Shown here one piece after another: positions 27,944 through 36,299 of a DNA stretch of 64,000 nucleotides. Position 1 is the first letter of the stretch. Each line of letters begins with the position of its first letter. Source of the stretch: Rhodococcoides fascians A44A (GTDB lineage Bacteria; Actinomycetota; Actinomycetes; Mycobacteriales; Mycobacteriaceae). The notes under the pieces are model-generated. The model was not told the origin of the DNA. It was given only the letters and a program-made list of their open reading frames with translations, and ran no database searches. The stretch covers positions 466,018-530,017 of the forward strand of contig NZ_JMEX01000008.1 in the NCBI RefSeq assembly GCF_000760735.1, in the 5' to 3' direction. A program made the position numbers and the translations under genes.

Positions 27944-28924
27944 TTACCGGCCGGTAGCACGGCTCCGGGCGGCGACCCGCGCGAAGTTTCCTCCGTACAC
28001 GGCGGCGATCGACGCCTCGTCGAACCCTCGATCACGCAGCACAGCAGGCAGCGTCACGACGTCCTCCGGCGGCACCCACTGCAGCATCCCGTACTTGGTG
28101 TACTCCTCCGAGAACGCCTCGGGATGCGTCGCGAGTTCCAGATTGAAATCCTCGTGATCGAACGAGTAGTCCGAGCCGATTCCGATGTGGTCGATACCGA
28201 GCAGGTCGACGCCGTACTCGATGTGGTCGGCCATGGTCTGGACCCGCTGCGCACCCTCGTCCCGTCCGTTCTTTCCGAGAAAGATACCGACGCCGTTGAT
28301 GCCGACGACTCCTCCGGTCCGAGCGCATTCGACTGCCTGTTCGTCGGTGATGTTGCGCGGATGCTCCCAGAGCGCGGAGAAGTTCGAATGGCTGTAGATC
28401 ATCGGAACCTGCGTCGCCGACGCCAGGTCGAGGCCGGTTCGCGTCGAACAGTGCGAGCCGTCGACCACCATGCCGACACGGTTCATCTCCGCGACGAGGT
28501 CGCGTCCGTAGCCGGTGAGGCCGGTGTCGTCGGTGTCGAGGCATCCGCAGCCTGCCGCGTTGGCCCAGTTGTACGACGGAAGCATCGATCTGACACCGAG
28601 GCGGTGGAAGTGCGCGACGTTGTCGAGGTCGCCTTCCAGCGGACCGGAATCCTCCAGGTCGAAGGCGAGCGTGATCAGATTGCCGTCGGGCACCTCGTCG
28701 ACCATTCGAAATCGACCGTCCGACAGCGCTTTACGACGGAAATCCTCGGCCAACGCCGTCGCGACGGCATACGAATGCGGCGAGAACCCGACGTTCACCG
28801 ACACGTACGAACCGAGCGGATACCGTGCGACCTCCGCGATGTCTGCGCCAGTTCCATCCGACGACGCCGAGACGAGCGGAAGGCAACAGTGCTGCTCCCA
28901 CAGAATCATTTCCCGCGAAGTCAT
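27944..28924 (-). CDS. M19-family (renal-dipeptidase-like) amidohydrolase with altered metal site
   Basis: The product has 326 residues. M19 hallmarks are present: FDLEDSGPL (bridging Glu), VDGSHCST and YSHSNFSALWEHPRN (metal His), and IGIGSDYSFD. The N-terminal ligand pair, normally His-x-Asp, reads WEQHCCLPL, so the Asp is replaced by Cys. The enzyme may hydrolyse dipeptides or another amide, or bind metal differently. Its ATG overlaps the stop of the upstream membrane protein gene by four bases. Confidence 0.78.
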   Translation of the reverse strand: MTSREMILWEQHCCLPLVSASSDGTGADIAEVARYPLGSYVSVNVGFSPHSYAVATALAEDFRRKALSDGRFRMVDEVPDGNLITLAFDLEDSGPLEGDLDNVAHFHRLGVRSMLPSYNWANAAGCGCLDTDDTGLTGYGRDLVAEMNRVGMVVDGSHCSTRTGLDLASATQVPMIYSHSNFSALWEHPRNITDEQAVECARTGGVVGINGVGIFLGKNGRDEGAQRVQTMADHIEYGVDLLGIDHIGIGSDYSFDHEDFNLELATHPEAFSEEYTKYGMLQWVPPEDVVTLPAVLRDRGFDEASIAAVYGGNFARVAARSRATGR

Positions 28925-29565
28925 ACGGATGCTCCCCCTTTCACGATCAACACCACCGATACCAGACCGAGGACCAGGCACACGATCACAGCACTGTGCT
29001 GCACGAGCCATTCTCGCCAGGACTGCTGGACGGCAGCGGAGTTGCGGTCCGACCTCGCCAGCACCACCAGAGGAGTGACGACCCCGAGCGTCGCGACCAC
29101 GACCCACACCACCGCAGCGGCGACGGCTTCTGCGCCGTGCAATTCCCACAGCGACAGTTCGGCCACCGCCACCGTCACCAGCATGTAATTGGGCACCCAC
29201 AAGCCCAGCACGAACGCCGCGATCACCGACAGCCGATCGAGTCCTCTCAGCCACTTCGGTGTCTGCCCCGCCGTGCGCCGCCCACGGATCCACAGAACCA
29301 GGACGAACAACGCCAGAACGAGGCCGACGGCGAGCTCGAACCAGGAAAGGGCGTGAGACGTCGACTTCGTCCGCGGCCCCGGCGGCAGCAGAGTTGCCGC
29401 AAGAACCATCACGAGGGCGAGGGCCAGGACGTACCCGAGGACGTACGCGACAAGCTTTCTCGGACCGTTGTCGGTGGCCGCGAGCAGAAACGCGGGTACC
29501 ACCGACCACGGCCACACCATGACGACGAGACCCACGAGTGCGAACGTCAGCGCATGGCCGGCCAT
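28921..29565 (-). CDS. GAP/SfLAP-like polytopic membrane protein
   Basis: The product has 214 residues with six hydrophobic segments (about 5-27, 37-60, 72-92, 108-130, 140-165 and 190-208). The layout, with a short Arg-rich loop after the third helix, resembles the actinobacterial GAP/Sap family linked to export of cell-envelope lipids or peptidolipids. Assignment is by topology only. It is translationally coupled to the dipeptidase-like gene downstream, implying a joint role (inference). Confidence 0.55.
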   Translation of the reverse strand: MAGHALTFALVGLVVMVWPWSVVPAFLLAATDNGPRKLVAYVLGYVLALALVMVLAATLLPPGPRTKSTSHALSWFELAVGLVLALFVLVLWIRGRRTAGQTPKWLRGLDRLSVIAAFVLGLWVPNYMLVTVAVAELSLWELHGAEAVAAAVVWVVVATLGVVTPLVVLARSDRNSAAVQQSWREWLVQHSAVIVCLVLGLVSVVLIVKGGASV

Positions 29566-29603
29566 GACCTACGGACAGTACTCGCAGACGGTAGAAATAG
29601 GGC

Positions 29604-31631
29604 ATGAGCAACGCGATCGATCCGTACCTCTGGCTCGAAGAAGTCACCGCCGACGAGGCCCTCGACTGGGTCCGCACCCGCAACGCCGCGACCACCGCAG
29701 CACTCGCCGGAGACGAGTTCGACGCCACCGAAGCACGGATCCTCGAGGTCCTGGACACCGACGCGCGGATTCCGTACGCACGCCGACGCGGTGAGTACCT
29801 CTACAACTTCTGGCGCGACGCATCTCACGTCCGAGGTATCTGGCGTCGCACGACGATGGACGAATATCGCAAGGACGAGCCCGCGTGGGACGTTCTCCTC
29901 GATCTCGACGCCGTGGCCGCCGCGGAGAGCGAGAACTGGGTGTGGAGCGGCGCACAGGTTCTGCGTCCCGATCAGAAGATCGCGCTGGTGACGATGTCCC
30001 GGGGCGGCGCCGACGCCACCGTCGTGCGCGAGTTCGATCTGGAGTCGAGGACTTTTCGCGACGACGGGTTCTTCGTTCCGGAAGCCAAGACCGACGTCGG
30101 GTACATGGACGCGGACACCGTCTACGTCGGAACCGATTTCGGCGACGGTTCCCTGACCGACTCGGGCTATCCGCGGATCGCCAAGCGCTGGCACCGTGGC
30201 ACTCCCCTGGCCGAGGCGACGACGGTCTTCGAGGGCGAGGCGTCGGACATCTCGATCTCGGCGTGGCACGACAGGACGCCCGGTTTCGAACGCGACTTCG
30301 TTCAGCGAGCCACCGACTTCTACAACGCGGAGCTGTACCTCCTCGAGGGGGACGCACTCACGCTTGTCGAGACCCCGACCGACGCAACCACTTCGGTGCA
30401 CAAGCAGTGGCTTCTGATCCGCACGATGACCGAGTGGACCGTCGGCGACGTGACGTACCCGTCGGGCGCCCTGCTCGCGACGAACTTCGACGACTTCGTC
30501 GGTGGCAGCCGCGACATCACGGTCCTCTTCCGGCCCGACGCCCATCGGTCGCTGCACCAGTGGGCGTGGACCGAGAACCACCTGCTCGTCGTCACCCTCG
30601 TCGACGTCGCCACCGAAATCGGCATCTACACCCCGAGCGCCGACGGATGGAGCGACACGCCACTCACCGGCCTGCCGGAACTGACGTCGATCGAGATCGT
30701 CGGCACCGACGGCGAAGAGAACGGCGACGAGTTCTTCCTGTCGTCGAGCGGATATCTCACTCCCGCCACGCTGCTGTTCGGAACGGTCGGCGGCGGCGTC
30801 GAGGCACTCAAGCAAGCGCCGTCGTTCTTCGACACCGAAGGACTCACCGTCGCACAGCATTTCGCGACCTCACTCGACGGGACCGCGATCCCGTACTTCG
30901 TCGTCCGGAAGGAGCCCGCCGACGACTCCCCGGCCCCGACCCTGCTCTACGGCTACGGCGGCTTCGAGATCTCGCTGACCCCGTCGTACAGCGGAGCGAC
31001 CGGGTCGGCCTGGCTGGAGAAGGGCGGCACCTACGTCGTCGCCAACATCCGTGGCGGCGGTGAGTACGGGCCGGACTGGCACACACAGGTTCTCCGCGCG
31101 GGGCGCCACAAGGTGCACGAGGACTTCGCCGCCGTGGCCCGCGACCTCGTCGACCGGGGAATCACGACGCCGAGTCAGCTGGGTGCACAGGGCGGAAGCA
31201 ACGGCGGCCTGCTGATGGGCATCATGGTCACCAAGTACCCCGAGTTGTTCGGTGCGATCGTCTGCCAGGTTCCGCTTCTCGACATGAAGCGCTACCACCT
31301 GCTGCTGGCCGGGGCGTCGTGGGTCGCGGAGTACGGAAACCCCGACGACCCGGACGAGTGGGCGTTCATCTCCGAGTACTCGCCGTACCAGAACGTCGTC
31401 GGGCCTGCAGAGAAAACGTACCCGCCCATCCTGATCGCGACCTCCACCCGCGACGACCGAGTCCATCCGGGTCATGCTCGCAAGATGGCGGCTCGGCTCG
31501 AAGAAACAGGGCACACCGTCCGCTACTTCGAGAACATCGAAGGCGGGCACGGCGGCGCAGCCGACAACGCGCAACTCGCATTCAAGACCGCGCTGACGTA
31601 CCGATTCCTGTGGAACACCCTCAGCGACTGA
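29604..31631 (+). CDS. Prolyl oligopeptidase-family serine peptidase (S9)
   Basis: The product has 675 residues: an N-terminal beta-propeller (about 70-400) and a C-terminal alpha/beta-hydrolase domain. The nucleophile is Ser532 in GAQGGSNGGLLMG; the acid is in STRDDRVHPGHA and the His in EGGHGGAA. It cleaves short peptides after proline. No signal peptide is seen, so it is probably cytosolic. It converges with and overlaps the downstream hydrolase gene by 11 bases. Confidence 0.9.
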   Translation: MSNAIDPYLWLEEVTADEALDWVRTRNAATTAALAGDEFDATEARILEVLDTDARIPYARRRGEYLYNFWRDASHVRGIWRRTTMDEYRKDEPAWDVLLDLDAVAAAESENWVWSGAQVLRPDQKIALVTMSRGGADATVVREFDLESRTFRDDGFFVPEAKTDVGYMDADTVYVGTDFGDGSLTDSGYPRIAKRWHRGTPLAEATTVFEGEASDISISAWHDRTPGFERDFVQRATDFYNAELYLLEGDALTLVETPTDATTSVHKQWLLIRTMTEWTVGDVTYPSGALLATNFDDFVGGSRDITVLFRPDAHRSLHQWAWTENHLLVVTLVDVATEIGIYTPSADGWSDTPLTGLPELTSIEIVGTDGEENGDEFFLSSSGYLTPATLLFGTVGGGVEALKQAPSFFDTEGLTVAQHFATSLDGTAIPYFVVRKEPADDSPAPTLLYGYGGFEISLTPSYSGATGSAWLEKGGTYVVANIRGGGEYGPDWHTQVLRAGRHKVHEDFAAVARDLVDRGITTPSQLGAQGGSNGGLLMGIMVTKYPELFGAIVCQVPLLDMKRYHLLLAGASWVAEYGNPDDPDEWAFISEYSPYQNVVGPAEKTYPPILIATSTRDDRVHPGHARKMAARLEETGHTVRYFENIEGGHGGAADNAQLAFKTALTYRFLWNTLSD

Positions 31632-32457
31632 ACCAAGCCTCGATCTCCGCGACGACGGTCGCCGGCTGCCGGATCCATTCGTTGTGTCCGCGCGGCGACG
31701 AGAGGTGCCGCGTGGTGACCTCCGCGCGCGGAAACTTCTTCAACAGGTTGGCCATGGACGCGCGCGGTGCAAGATCGTCGCCGGCGAGCGTCACCGCGAG
31801 GATGGGAAGCGTCAACCGGGCAATGCGTTCCTCGTAGTCGATGTCCGCGCCGGTCGGTTCGATCCGACCGGTGCGGGCGAACCTCGACCAGTCCTCGATG
31901 AGCACCTTCGACTGGCGCCCGAACCCGCCGACGTCGATGCGATCACCCGGCCAGAACCCGGCGATGTTGCTGGTCAACGACATCGCCGCTGCCCCGAGGA
32001 ACAGCGACGCCCCGCGGGCCACACCGAACCCGCGATGGAACGGCGATCCGGATGCAACGAGGATCAACCCACCGAGCCGCCCCCGGATTCTCGACGCATA
32101 GAGGGAGCTGAGCTGGCCACCCATGCTGTGACCGAGCGCGTACGGCGTGGCGTCGGGAAACCGTTCCCGAACCACCTCGAAGATTGCGGGAAAATCCACC
32201 GAGACGAGTTCCTGATAGCCGTACGTGCTGACTCCGCTCGGCTTCGGTCGGCTGTCCCCCTGGCCGCGAAGGTCGGCCGTCGCCACATGGAAACCCCGCT
32301 CCGTCAGAGCCTGCGCGAACAGCGCGTAGTACCCGCCCGGAATGCCGAGGCCGGGCAGCACGACGATGACCGGCAGGTCGGACCTCGGAGTCTCGGCCTC
32401 GAACAAGCGAACCGGGACGCTCGTCCCGTCGGGCATCTGAATCGGCACTGTCTCCAC
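31621..32457 (-). CDS. Alpha/beta hydrolase (monoacylglycerol-lipase/serine-aminopeptidase type)
   Basis: The product has 278 residues with a GTG start. The oxyanion region VVLPGLGIPGGYY, TADLRGQGDS, and the nucleophile elbow GHSMGGQL near residue 111 define the family. A hydrophobic lid region (ASLFLGAAAMSLTSN) suggests a lipid or ester substrate. Cytosolic. It converges with the prolyl oligopeptidase gene. Confidence 0.8.
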   Translation of the reverse strand: METVPIQMPDGTSVPVRLFEAETPRSDLPVIVVLPGLGIPGGYYALFAQALTERGFHVATADLRGQGDSRPKPSGVSTYGYQELVSVDFPAIFEVVRERFPDATPYALGHSMGGQLSSLYASRIRGRLGGLILVASGSPFHRGFGVARGASLFLGAAAMSLTSNIAGFWPGDRIDVGGFGRQSKVLIEDWSRFARTGRIEPTGADIDYEERIARLTLPILAVTLAGDDLAPRASMANLLKKFPRAEVTTRHLSSPRGHNEWIRQPATVVAEIEAWFSR

Positions 32458-32482
32458 GCCGACACCTTAGGCCCCGGACAGT

Positions 32483-32519
32483 CGAACAGCCGGCTCGCGT
32501 GACGCGAGCCGGCTGTTCG
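32483..32519 (-). terminator. Hairpin terminator after small peptide gene 1
   Basis: An 18-bp stem (CGAACAGCCGGCTCGCGT with its exact complement) lies 18 bases past the stop of the 40-codon gene, and separates it from the hydrolase gene on the same strand. Confidence 0.85.
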
Positions 32520-32537
32520 TGTACCTCGACGCGTGGG

Positions 32538-32660
32538 TCAGCCGCCCAGCAGTCCTCCGAGCAGTCCACCGATCACCGTGAGCAGCCCACCGTCGGTGTC
32601 GGCGCCTTCGGAGCTTCCGGCGCTACCGGTGGCGAGGAGGGAAAGAAGTGCAGCAAGCAT
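32538..32660 (-). CDS. 40-residue hydrophobic peptide; candidate mycomembrane channel/PorA-like peptide 1
   Basis: This short gene starts at ATG 32660, with AAGGAG seven bases before it, and ends at TGA 32538-32540. The peptide begins MLAALLSLLATGSAGSSEG and ends with LL-G-G repeats (GGLLGGLLGG); it has no Lys or Arg and three acidic residues. There is no cleavable signal. Its LL-x-LL-TGS-SS-E block matches peptide 2, so the two are paralogues. Size, acidity and place beside ppk2 resemble corynebacterial PorA/PorH. Function is inferred. Confidence 0.72.
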   Translation of the reverse strand: MLAALLSLLATGSAGSSEGADTDGGLLTVIGGLLGGLLGG

Positions 32661-32857
32661 GAGGATCTCCTTGAGGGGGAAGGCCATGCCACGAATGGGC
32701 GGGCTGAGGAAAGTTCTATCAACCAGGATGGCCGTGAGGAAAGCGAAGAGATCGCAATTGCGTCGTTCGAATGAATGTTTACCGGATCAAATAATTCGAA
32801 CGACACTCGAAACCTTCATCAGGACTTTTATGCACGGAAGGCGAGGCCGGGAAGGCC

Positions 32858-32902
32858 GAAAAAGACGTCAGCCCGAACCGGGTCACGGTTCGGGCTGACG
32901 TC
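32858..32902 (-). terminator. Rho-independent terminator after small peptide gene 2
   Basis: A 16-bp perfect stem (GACGTCAGCCCGAACC and its complement, 7-base loop) is followed on the minus strand by five T. It lies 36 bases past the stop of the 42-codon gene. Confidence 0.9.
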
Positions 32903-32937
32903 GAGGTTCGCGTGGACCGCGGTGTGCGGTCGGTGGA

Positions 32938-33066
32938 TCAGCTGACGGGAGGCGTGCCAGGAATGGTTGCCTCGCTCGATCCGCTGTCCGAGCTGCCCGT
33001 GGAGAGGAGGGCCAGGAGGCCGAGAAGTTCGGAAAGTTCGATCTTGTTCGACGGCTTGATGGACAT
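32938..33066 (-). CDS. 42-residue peptide; candidate mycomembrane channel/PorA-like peptide 2
   Basis: Starts at ATG 33066 with AAGGAG ten bases before, stop at 32938-32940. The peptide begins MSIKPSNKIELSELLGLLALL and ends with a Ser/Pro-rich, acidic tail (GSSEATIPGTPPVS). The hydrophobic helix ELLGLLALLSTGSS is related to peptide 1. It is a single-gene unit with an AT-rich upstream region and its own intrinsic terminator. No database family is recognised. Codons and binding site look genuine; the function is inferred from context. Confidence 0.72.
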   Translation of the reverse strand: MSIKPSNKIELSELLGLLALLSTGSSDSGSSEATIPGTPPVS

Positions 33067-33281
33067 CCTTTGAGCTCCTTCGATTCGAGGTCAGGTACTC
33101 GGAATGTGAAAGTTACGAAACGATCACTTCCGAATACATTCCTACCAACCGAATATCGAATTGGCTACAGCCGCAACGATAAAAAACCGAATGCATTCAA
33201 ATCGACAGTAAACAGGAATCTTGTTTTCACTGATAACTATCGAATCACCGCGGCCCCCGACACCGCGTGTGATTCAACCGA

Positions 33282-33395
33282 TCAGGCTGCGCTGCCCGAG
33301 GTCAGAACGCCGACGATCTGATCGACGATGGCGTCGACGATGCCGTCGTACACGCCGCTGACGATGTCACCGATGAAGCCTGCTGCAGAACCCAT
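33282..33395 (-). CDS. 37-residue acidic amphipathic peptide; candidate PorH/PorA-like channel peptide 3
   Basis: Starts at ATG 33395 with AAGGAG six bases before; stop at 33282-33284. The peptide MGSAAGFIGDIVSGVYDGIV continues with AIVDQIVGVL. Ile/Val pairs recur every three to four residues with Asp at 10, 17, 21 and 24, giving a strongly amphipathic helix without any positive side chain. This matches what is known of the 45-57 residue PorA and PorH peptides of Corynebacterium, which lack signal peptides. It is the closest of the three to ppk2, with a 160-base gap. Confidence 0.72.
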   Translation of the reverse strand: MGSAAGFIGDIVSGVYDGIVDAIVDQIVGVLTSGSAA

Positions 33396-33555
33396 GAGAT
33401 CTCCTTGAATTTGGAAACGAGCCGATCGATCACGACCCATGTACGTTTTTACCGCATTAACGGGCGGTCTCGGCTCCGACCCCGTTAAATCCAGAAACAA
33501 ACTTGGTAACGCCTCGGCACCGTAACAGCTCGATTACTTGTTTGACCTGGCGCTT

Positions 33556-34467
33556 TCACTCGCCGATCACGTCGCGAGCCCGGCCGACGAGCAAGGGGTC
33601 GGTTTCGCCGACGATTTCGGGATCCTTGTTGGCGTAGTCGTATTTGTTGAGGATGAACCGCATCGCGTTGATCCGAGCGCGCTTCTTGTCGTTGCTCTTG
33701 ACGACGGTCCACGGTGCGACGTCGGTGTCGGTGGCCCTGAAGTTCTCTTCCTTCGCAGCGGTGTACGCATCCCATTTGTCCAACGACGCGAGATCCATCG
33801 GCGAGAGCTTCCACTGGCGAACGGGATCGACCTGACGGATGGCGAACCGAGTGCGCTGCTCGAGCTGCGACACAGAGAACCAGAACTTGGTGAGACTGAC
33901 CCCGTCGTCGACGAGCATCTGCTCGAACAGCGGTGCCTGACGGACGAATCGAGCGTGCTGGTCCTCGGTGCAGAAGCCCATGACGCGCTCGACGCCTGCA
34001 CGGTTGTACCAGGACCGGTCGAACATCACGATCTCGCCCGCGGCAGGCAGATGCTGAATGTACCTCTGGAAGTACCACTCCGTGGACTCCCGAATCGACG
34101 GCTTCTCCAGCGCGACGACGCGTGCGCCTCGGGGATTCATGTGCTCCATGAATCGCTTGATGGTGCCGCCCTTGCCCGCGGCGTCGCGTCCCTCGAAGAC
34201 GATGACGTGACGCTGGCCGGTGTCCTTGATCCACATCTGCAGCTTCAGCAGCTCGATCTGCAACAACCGCTTCTGGAGGTCGTACTCGGCCCGCGTCATC
34301 CGCTCCGAGTACGGGTAGTCCTCACGCCAGGTGTCGACGATCCGACCGTCGGGGACGGTCAGGAGAACGGGATCGTCGTCGTCGTTGTCGTCCACGACGA
34401 ACCCGGAGGTGTCCGTCAGGTCGACCGCCGTGGCCAGGTCGCCGAGGAGGCTGAAATCTTGCGTCAT
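33556..34467 (-). CDS. ppk2: Polyphosphate kinase 2 (second PPK2)
   Basis: The product has 303 residues from ATG 34467 (GTG 34509 would add 14). Walker A-like loop GRDAAGKGG, then GTIKRFMEHMNPRG, and the lid FDRSWYNRAGVERVMGFC are the standard class of PPK2 that makes GTP/ATP from polyphosphate and NDP. An acidic DDNDDDD stretch lies near residue 30. In Corynebacterium the porA/porH genes lie between groEL2 and a ppk2 gene (recalled), and here the three small peptide genes directly follow ppk2. Confidence 0.92.
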   Translation of the reverse strand: MTQDFSLLGDLATAVDLTDTSGFVVDDNDDDDPVLLTVPDGRIVDTWREDYPYSERMTRAEYDLQKRLLQIELLKLQMWIKDTGQRHVIVFEGRDAAGKGGTIKRFMEHMNPRGARVVALEKPSIRESTEWYFQRYIQHLPAAGEIVMFDRSWYNRAGVERVMGFCTEDQHARFVRQAPLFEQMLVDDGVSLTKFWFSVSQLEQRTRFAIRQVDPVRQWKLSPMDLASLDKWDAYTAAKEENFRATDTDVAPWTVVKSNDKKRARINAMRFILNKYDYANKDPEIVGETDPLLVGRARDVIGE

Positions 34468-34627
34468 GACCGCAGAAGCTAGCCGGATACGGAAACGAAC
34501 CGGTGACACTTCGGTGAACGACAGACGCGGTTCACCCCGAGAACGGCGGGCATGCGCTACGAATCAGGGTCGAGATGGGGGTTGTTCCCGATGCGCCGGG
34601 GCCCTGACGTCGCGCAGACTTCGTGTC

Positions 34628-34828
34628 ATGACTTACACCAACGCCCCCAAGGAATTCGTTCGCTCCGACTCGCAGAAGATGATCGCCGGTGTGTGCGGCG
34701 GTGTCGCCGAATACTTCGAGATCGACCCGAACCTCGTCCGAGTACTCACCGTCATCGGTGCGTTCGTCTCCGCCGGCACCGTCGCCCTCGTGTACCTCGC
34801 AGCGTGGATGCTGATGCCCCAGCGCTGA
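34628..34828 (+). CDS. Small PspC-domain membrane protein
   Basis: The product has 66 residues and is a single PspC domain: EFVRSDSQKMIAGVCGGVAEYF and VRVLTVIGAFVSAGTVALVYLAAW, with one re-entrant and one full hydrophobic helix. Such short PspC proteins are linked to membrane stress. It is divergent from ppk2 and ends 19 bases before the convergent zwf stop. Confidence 0.8.
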   Translation: MTYTNAPKEFVRSDSQKMIAGVCGGVAEYFEIDPNLVRVLTVIGAFVSAGTVALVYLAAWMLMPQR

Positions 34829-34847
34829 CCCCTCACCGGTACCGAGG

Positions 34848-36251
34848 TCAGTGCACCAGCCAGCCGCACGGCGCGGCGAGTTCGTCGGCCTCGTCAGGCC
34901 CCATCGAGCCCGGTGCGTACGACTTGACCTCGGGAGGATCGTTCAGCAGCGGCGCCGCGACCTCCCACACGTGAGCCAAGCCGTCGGGCCGGGTGAACAG
35001 CGACCGGTCTCCGTTCAGCACGTCGAGGATCAGACGTGAGTAGGGGGACAACGGTTCGGCATCAGGCACCGACGGCAGCGGCAGGGACAGGTGGCCGACG
35101 GACAGGTCGAAGTCCGGGCCCGGCTCCTTCACCGTCATCGCGACGTCGATCGCGCCGTTGCCGGACAGGTCGAAGGACAACACCGCACCGTCGCGGGGAA
35201 GATCTTTCAGCGGGCTGTTCGCCGGAGTCCTGAACACCAGCGACACACGCTGGGCCCCGACCCCGAGCATCTTTCCGGTGCGGAGCAGGAACGGGACACC
35301 GCGCCATCGGTCGGTGTCCACCCACAGCGTCGCGGCGACGAACGTGTCCACGACGGAATCCTCGGCCACGCCCTCCACGTCGCGGTACCCGTCGTACTGG
35401 CCGAGAACCACCTCGGACGTGTCGATCGGCCTGAAACACCCGATGACGGATTCACGCGCGGACTGCAGGTCCTCCGCGTCGAGCGTCGCGGGGGGCTCCA
35501 TCGCGACCTCCGCAGCAACCTGGAACAAGTGCGTCACCAGCATGTCCAACACGGCACCGGTGCTGTCGTAGAACTCGGCGCGGTCGTCGATGTTCAGCGT
35601 CTCCGGTACGTCGATCTGAACCTGCTCGACGTGCTCGGAGTTCCAGATCCCGTCGATCATGCCGTTCGCGAATCTCAGCACGTGCAAGTTCTGCGTCGCT
35701 TCCTTGCCCAGGAAGTGATCGATCCGGTAGATCTGCTTCTCGTCCAATACGTCGTGCACGGCCTTGTCGAGCTGCTCGAATGCCTTCTGCGACGTGCCGA
35801 ACGGCTTCTCGTACACCACCCGTGCGCCGTCGGCGAGGCCGTGCGCACCCAGCGCGGCCGTGTAGTCCTCGAACGTGCTCGGCGGCAGTGCGATGTAGTG
35901 CACCAGCTGCGCGTCGCCGATGTCCTCACGAGCCTTCGCGACGACGTCGACAAGATCTCCCGGATCGTCCACGGTGAACCCGTTGCCTGCGAACCGGATT
36001 CGCTCGGAGAACGAATCCCAGTCGTCCGCCCCGGAGCCGAACTCCTCGAGCGCACTGCGCACGTGATCCCGGAACTCGTCGTCGGACGTGTCGTGCCTGC
36101 CGTTGCCGACGAGAAGCCACTCCTCCGGGAGCAGTCCTTCGACATGGAGTTGATGGAACGACGGCAGAACCATGCGCTTGGCAAGGTCGCCTGTCGCACC
36201 GAACAGGACGAAGATCGTGGGTTGCTGCGAATCGGAACGCGTGGACGCCAT
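34848..36251 (-). CDS. zwf: Glucose-6-phosphate 1-dehydrogenase
   Basis: The product has 467 residues from ATG 36251 (an upstream start at 36275 is possible). The NADP motif is LFGATGDLAKR near residue 16 and the active-site motif is RIDHFLGKEA. It oxidises glucose 6-phosphate in the pentose phosphate path and supplies NADPH. No opcA, tal or tkt adjoins it, so this is a stand-alone copy; a second zwf may exist elsewhere. Confidence 0.93.
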   Translation of the reverse strand: MASTRSDSQQPTIFVLFGATGDLAKRMVLPSFHQLHVEGLLPEEWLLVGNGRHDTSDDEFRDHVRSALEEFGSGADDWDSFSERIRFAGNGFTVDDPGDLVDVVAKAREDIGDAQLVHYIALPPSTFEDYTAALGAHGLADGARVVYEKPFGTSQKAFEQLDKAVHDVLDEKQIYRIDHFLGKEATQNLHVLRFANGMIDGIWNSEHVEQVQIDVPETLNIDDRAEFYDSTGAVLDMLVTHLFQVAAEVAMEPPATLDAEDLQSARESVIGCFRPIDTSEVVLGQYDGYRDVEGVAEDSVVDTFVAATLWVDTDRWRGVPFLLRTGKMLGVGAQRVSLVFRTPANSPLKDLPRDGAVLSFDLSGNGAIDVAMTVKEPGPDFDLSVGHLSLPLPSVPDAEPLSPYSRLILDVLNGDRSLFTRPDGLAHVWEVAAPLLNDPPEVKSYAPGSMGPDEADELAAPCGWLVH

Positions 36252-36299
36252 GAATCCATCATGCACCCAGAACAACGCCGCAGGGTTACAGTCGGTGTG

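Noticed and set aside
33070..33321. 83-codon plus-strand frame across the AT-rich gap between peptide genes 2 and 3
   Set aside because: No convincing binding site, basic random-looking composition, and it overlaps the better supported peptide 3 on the other strand.
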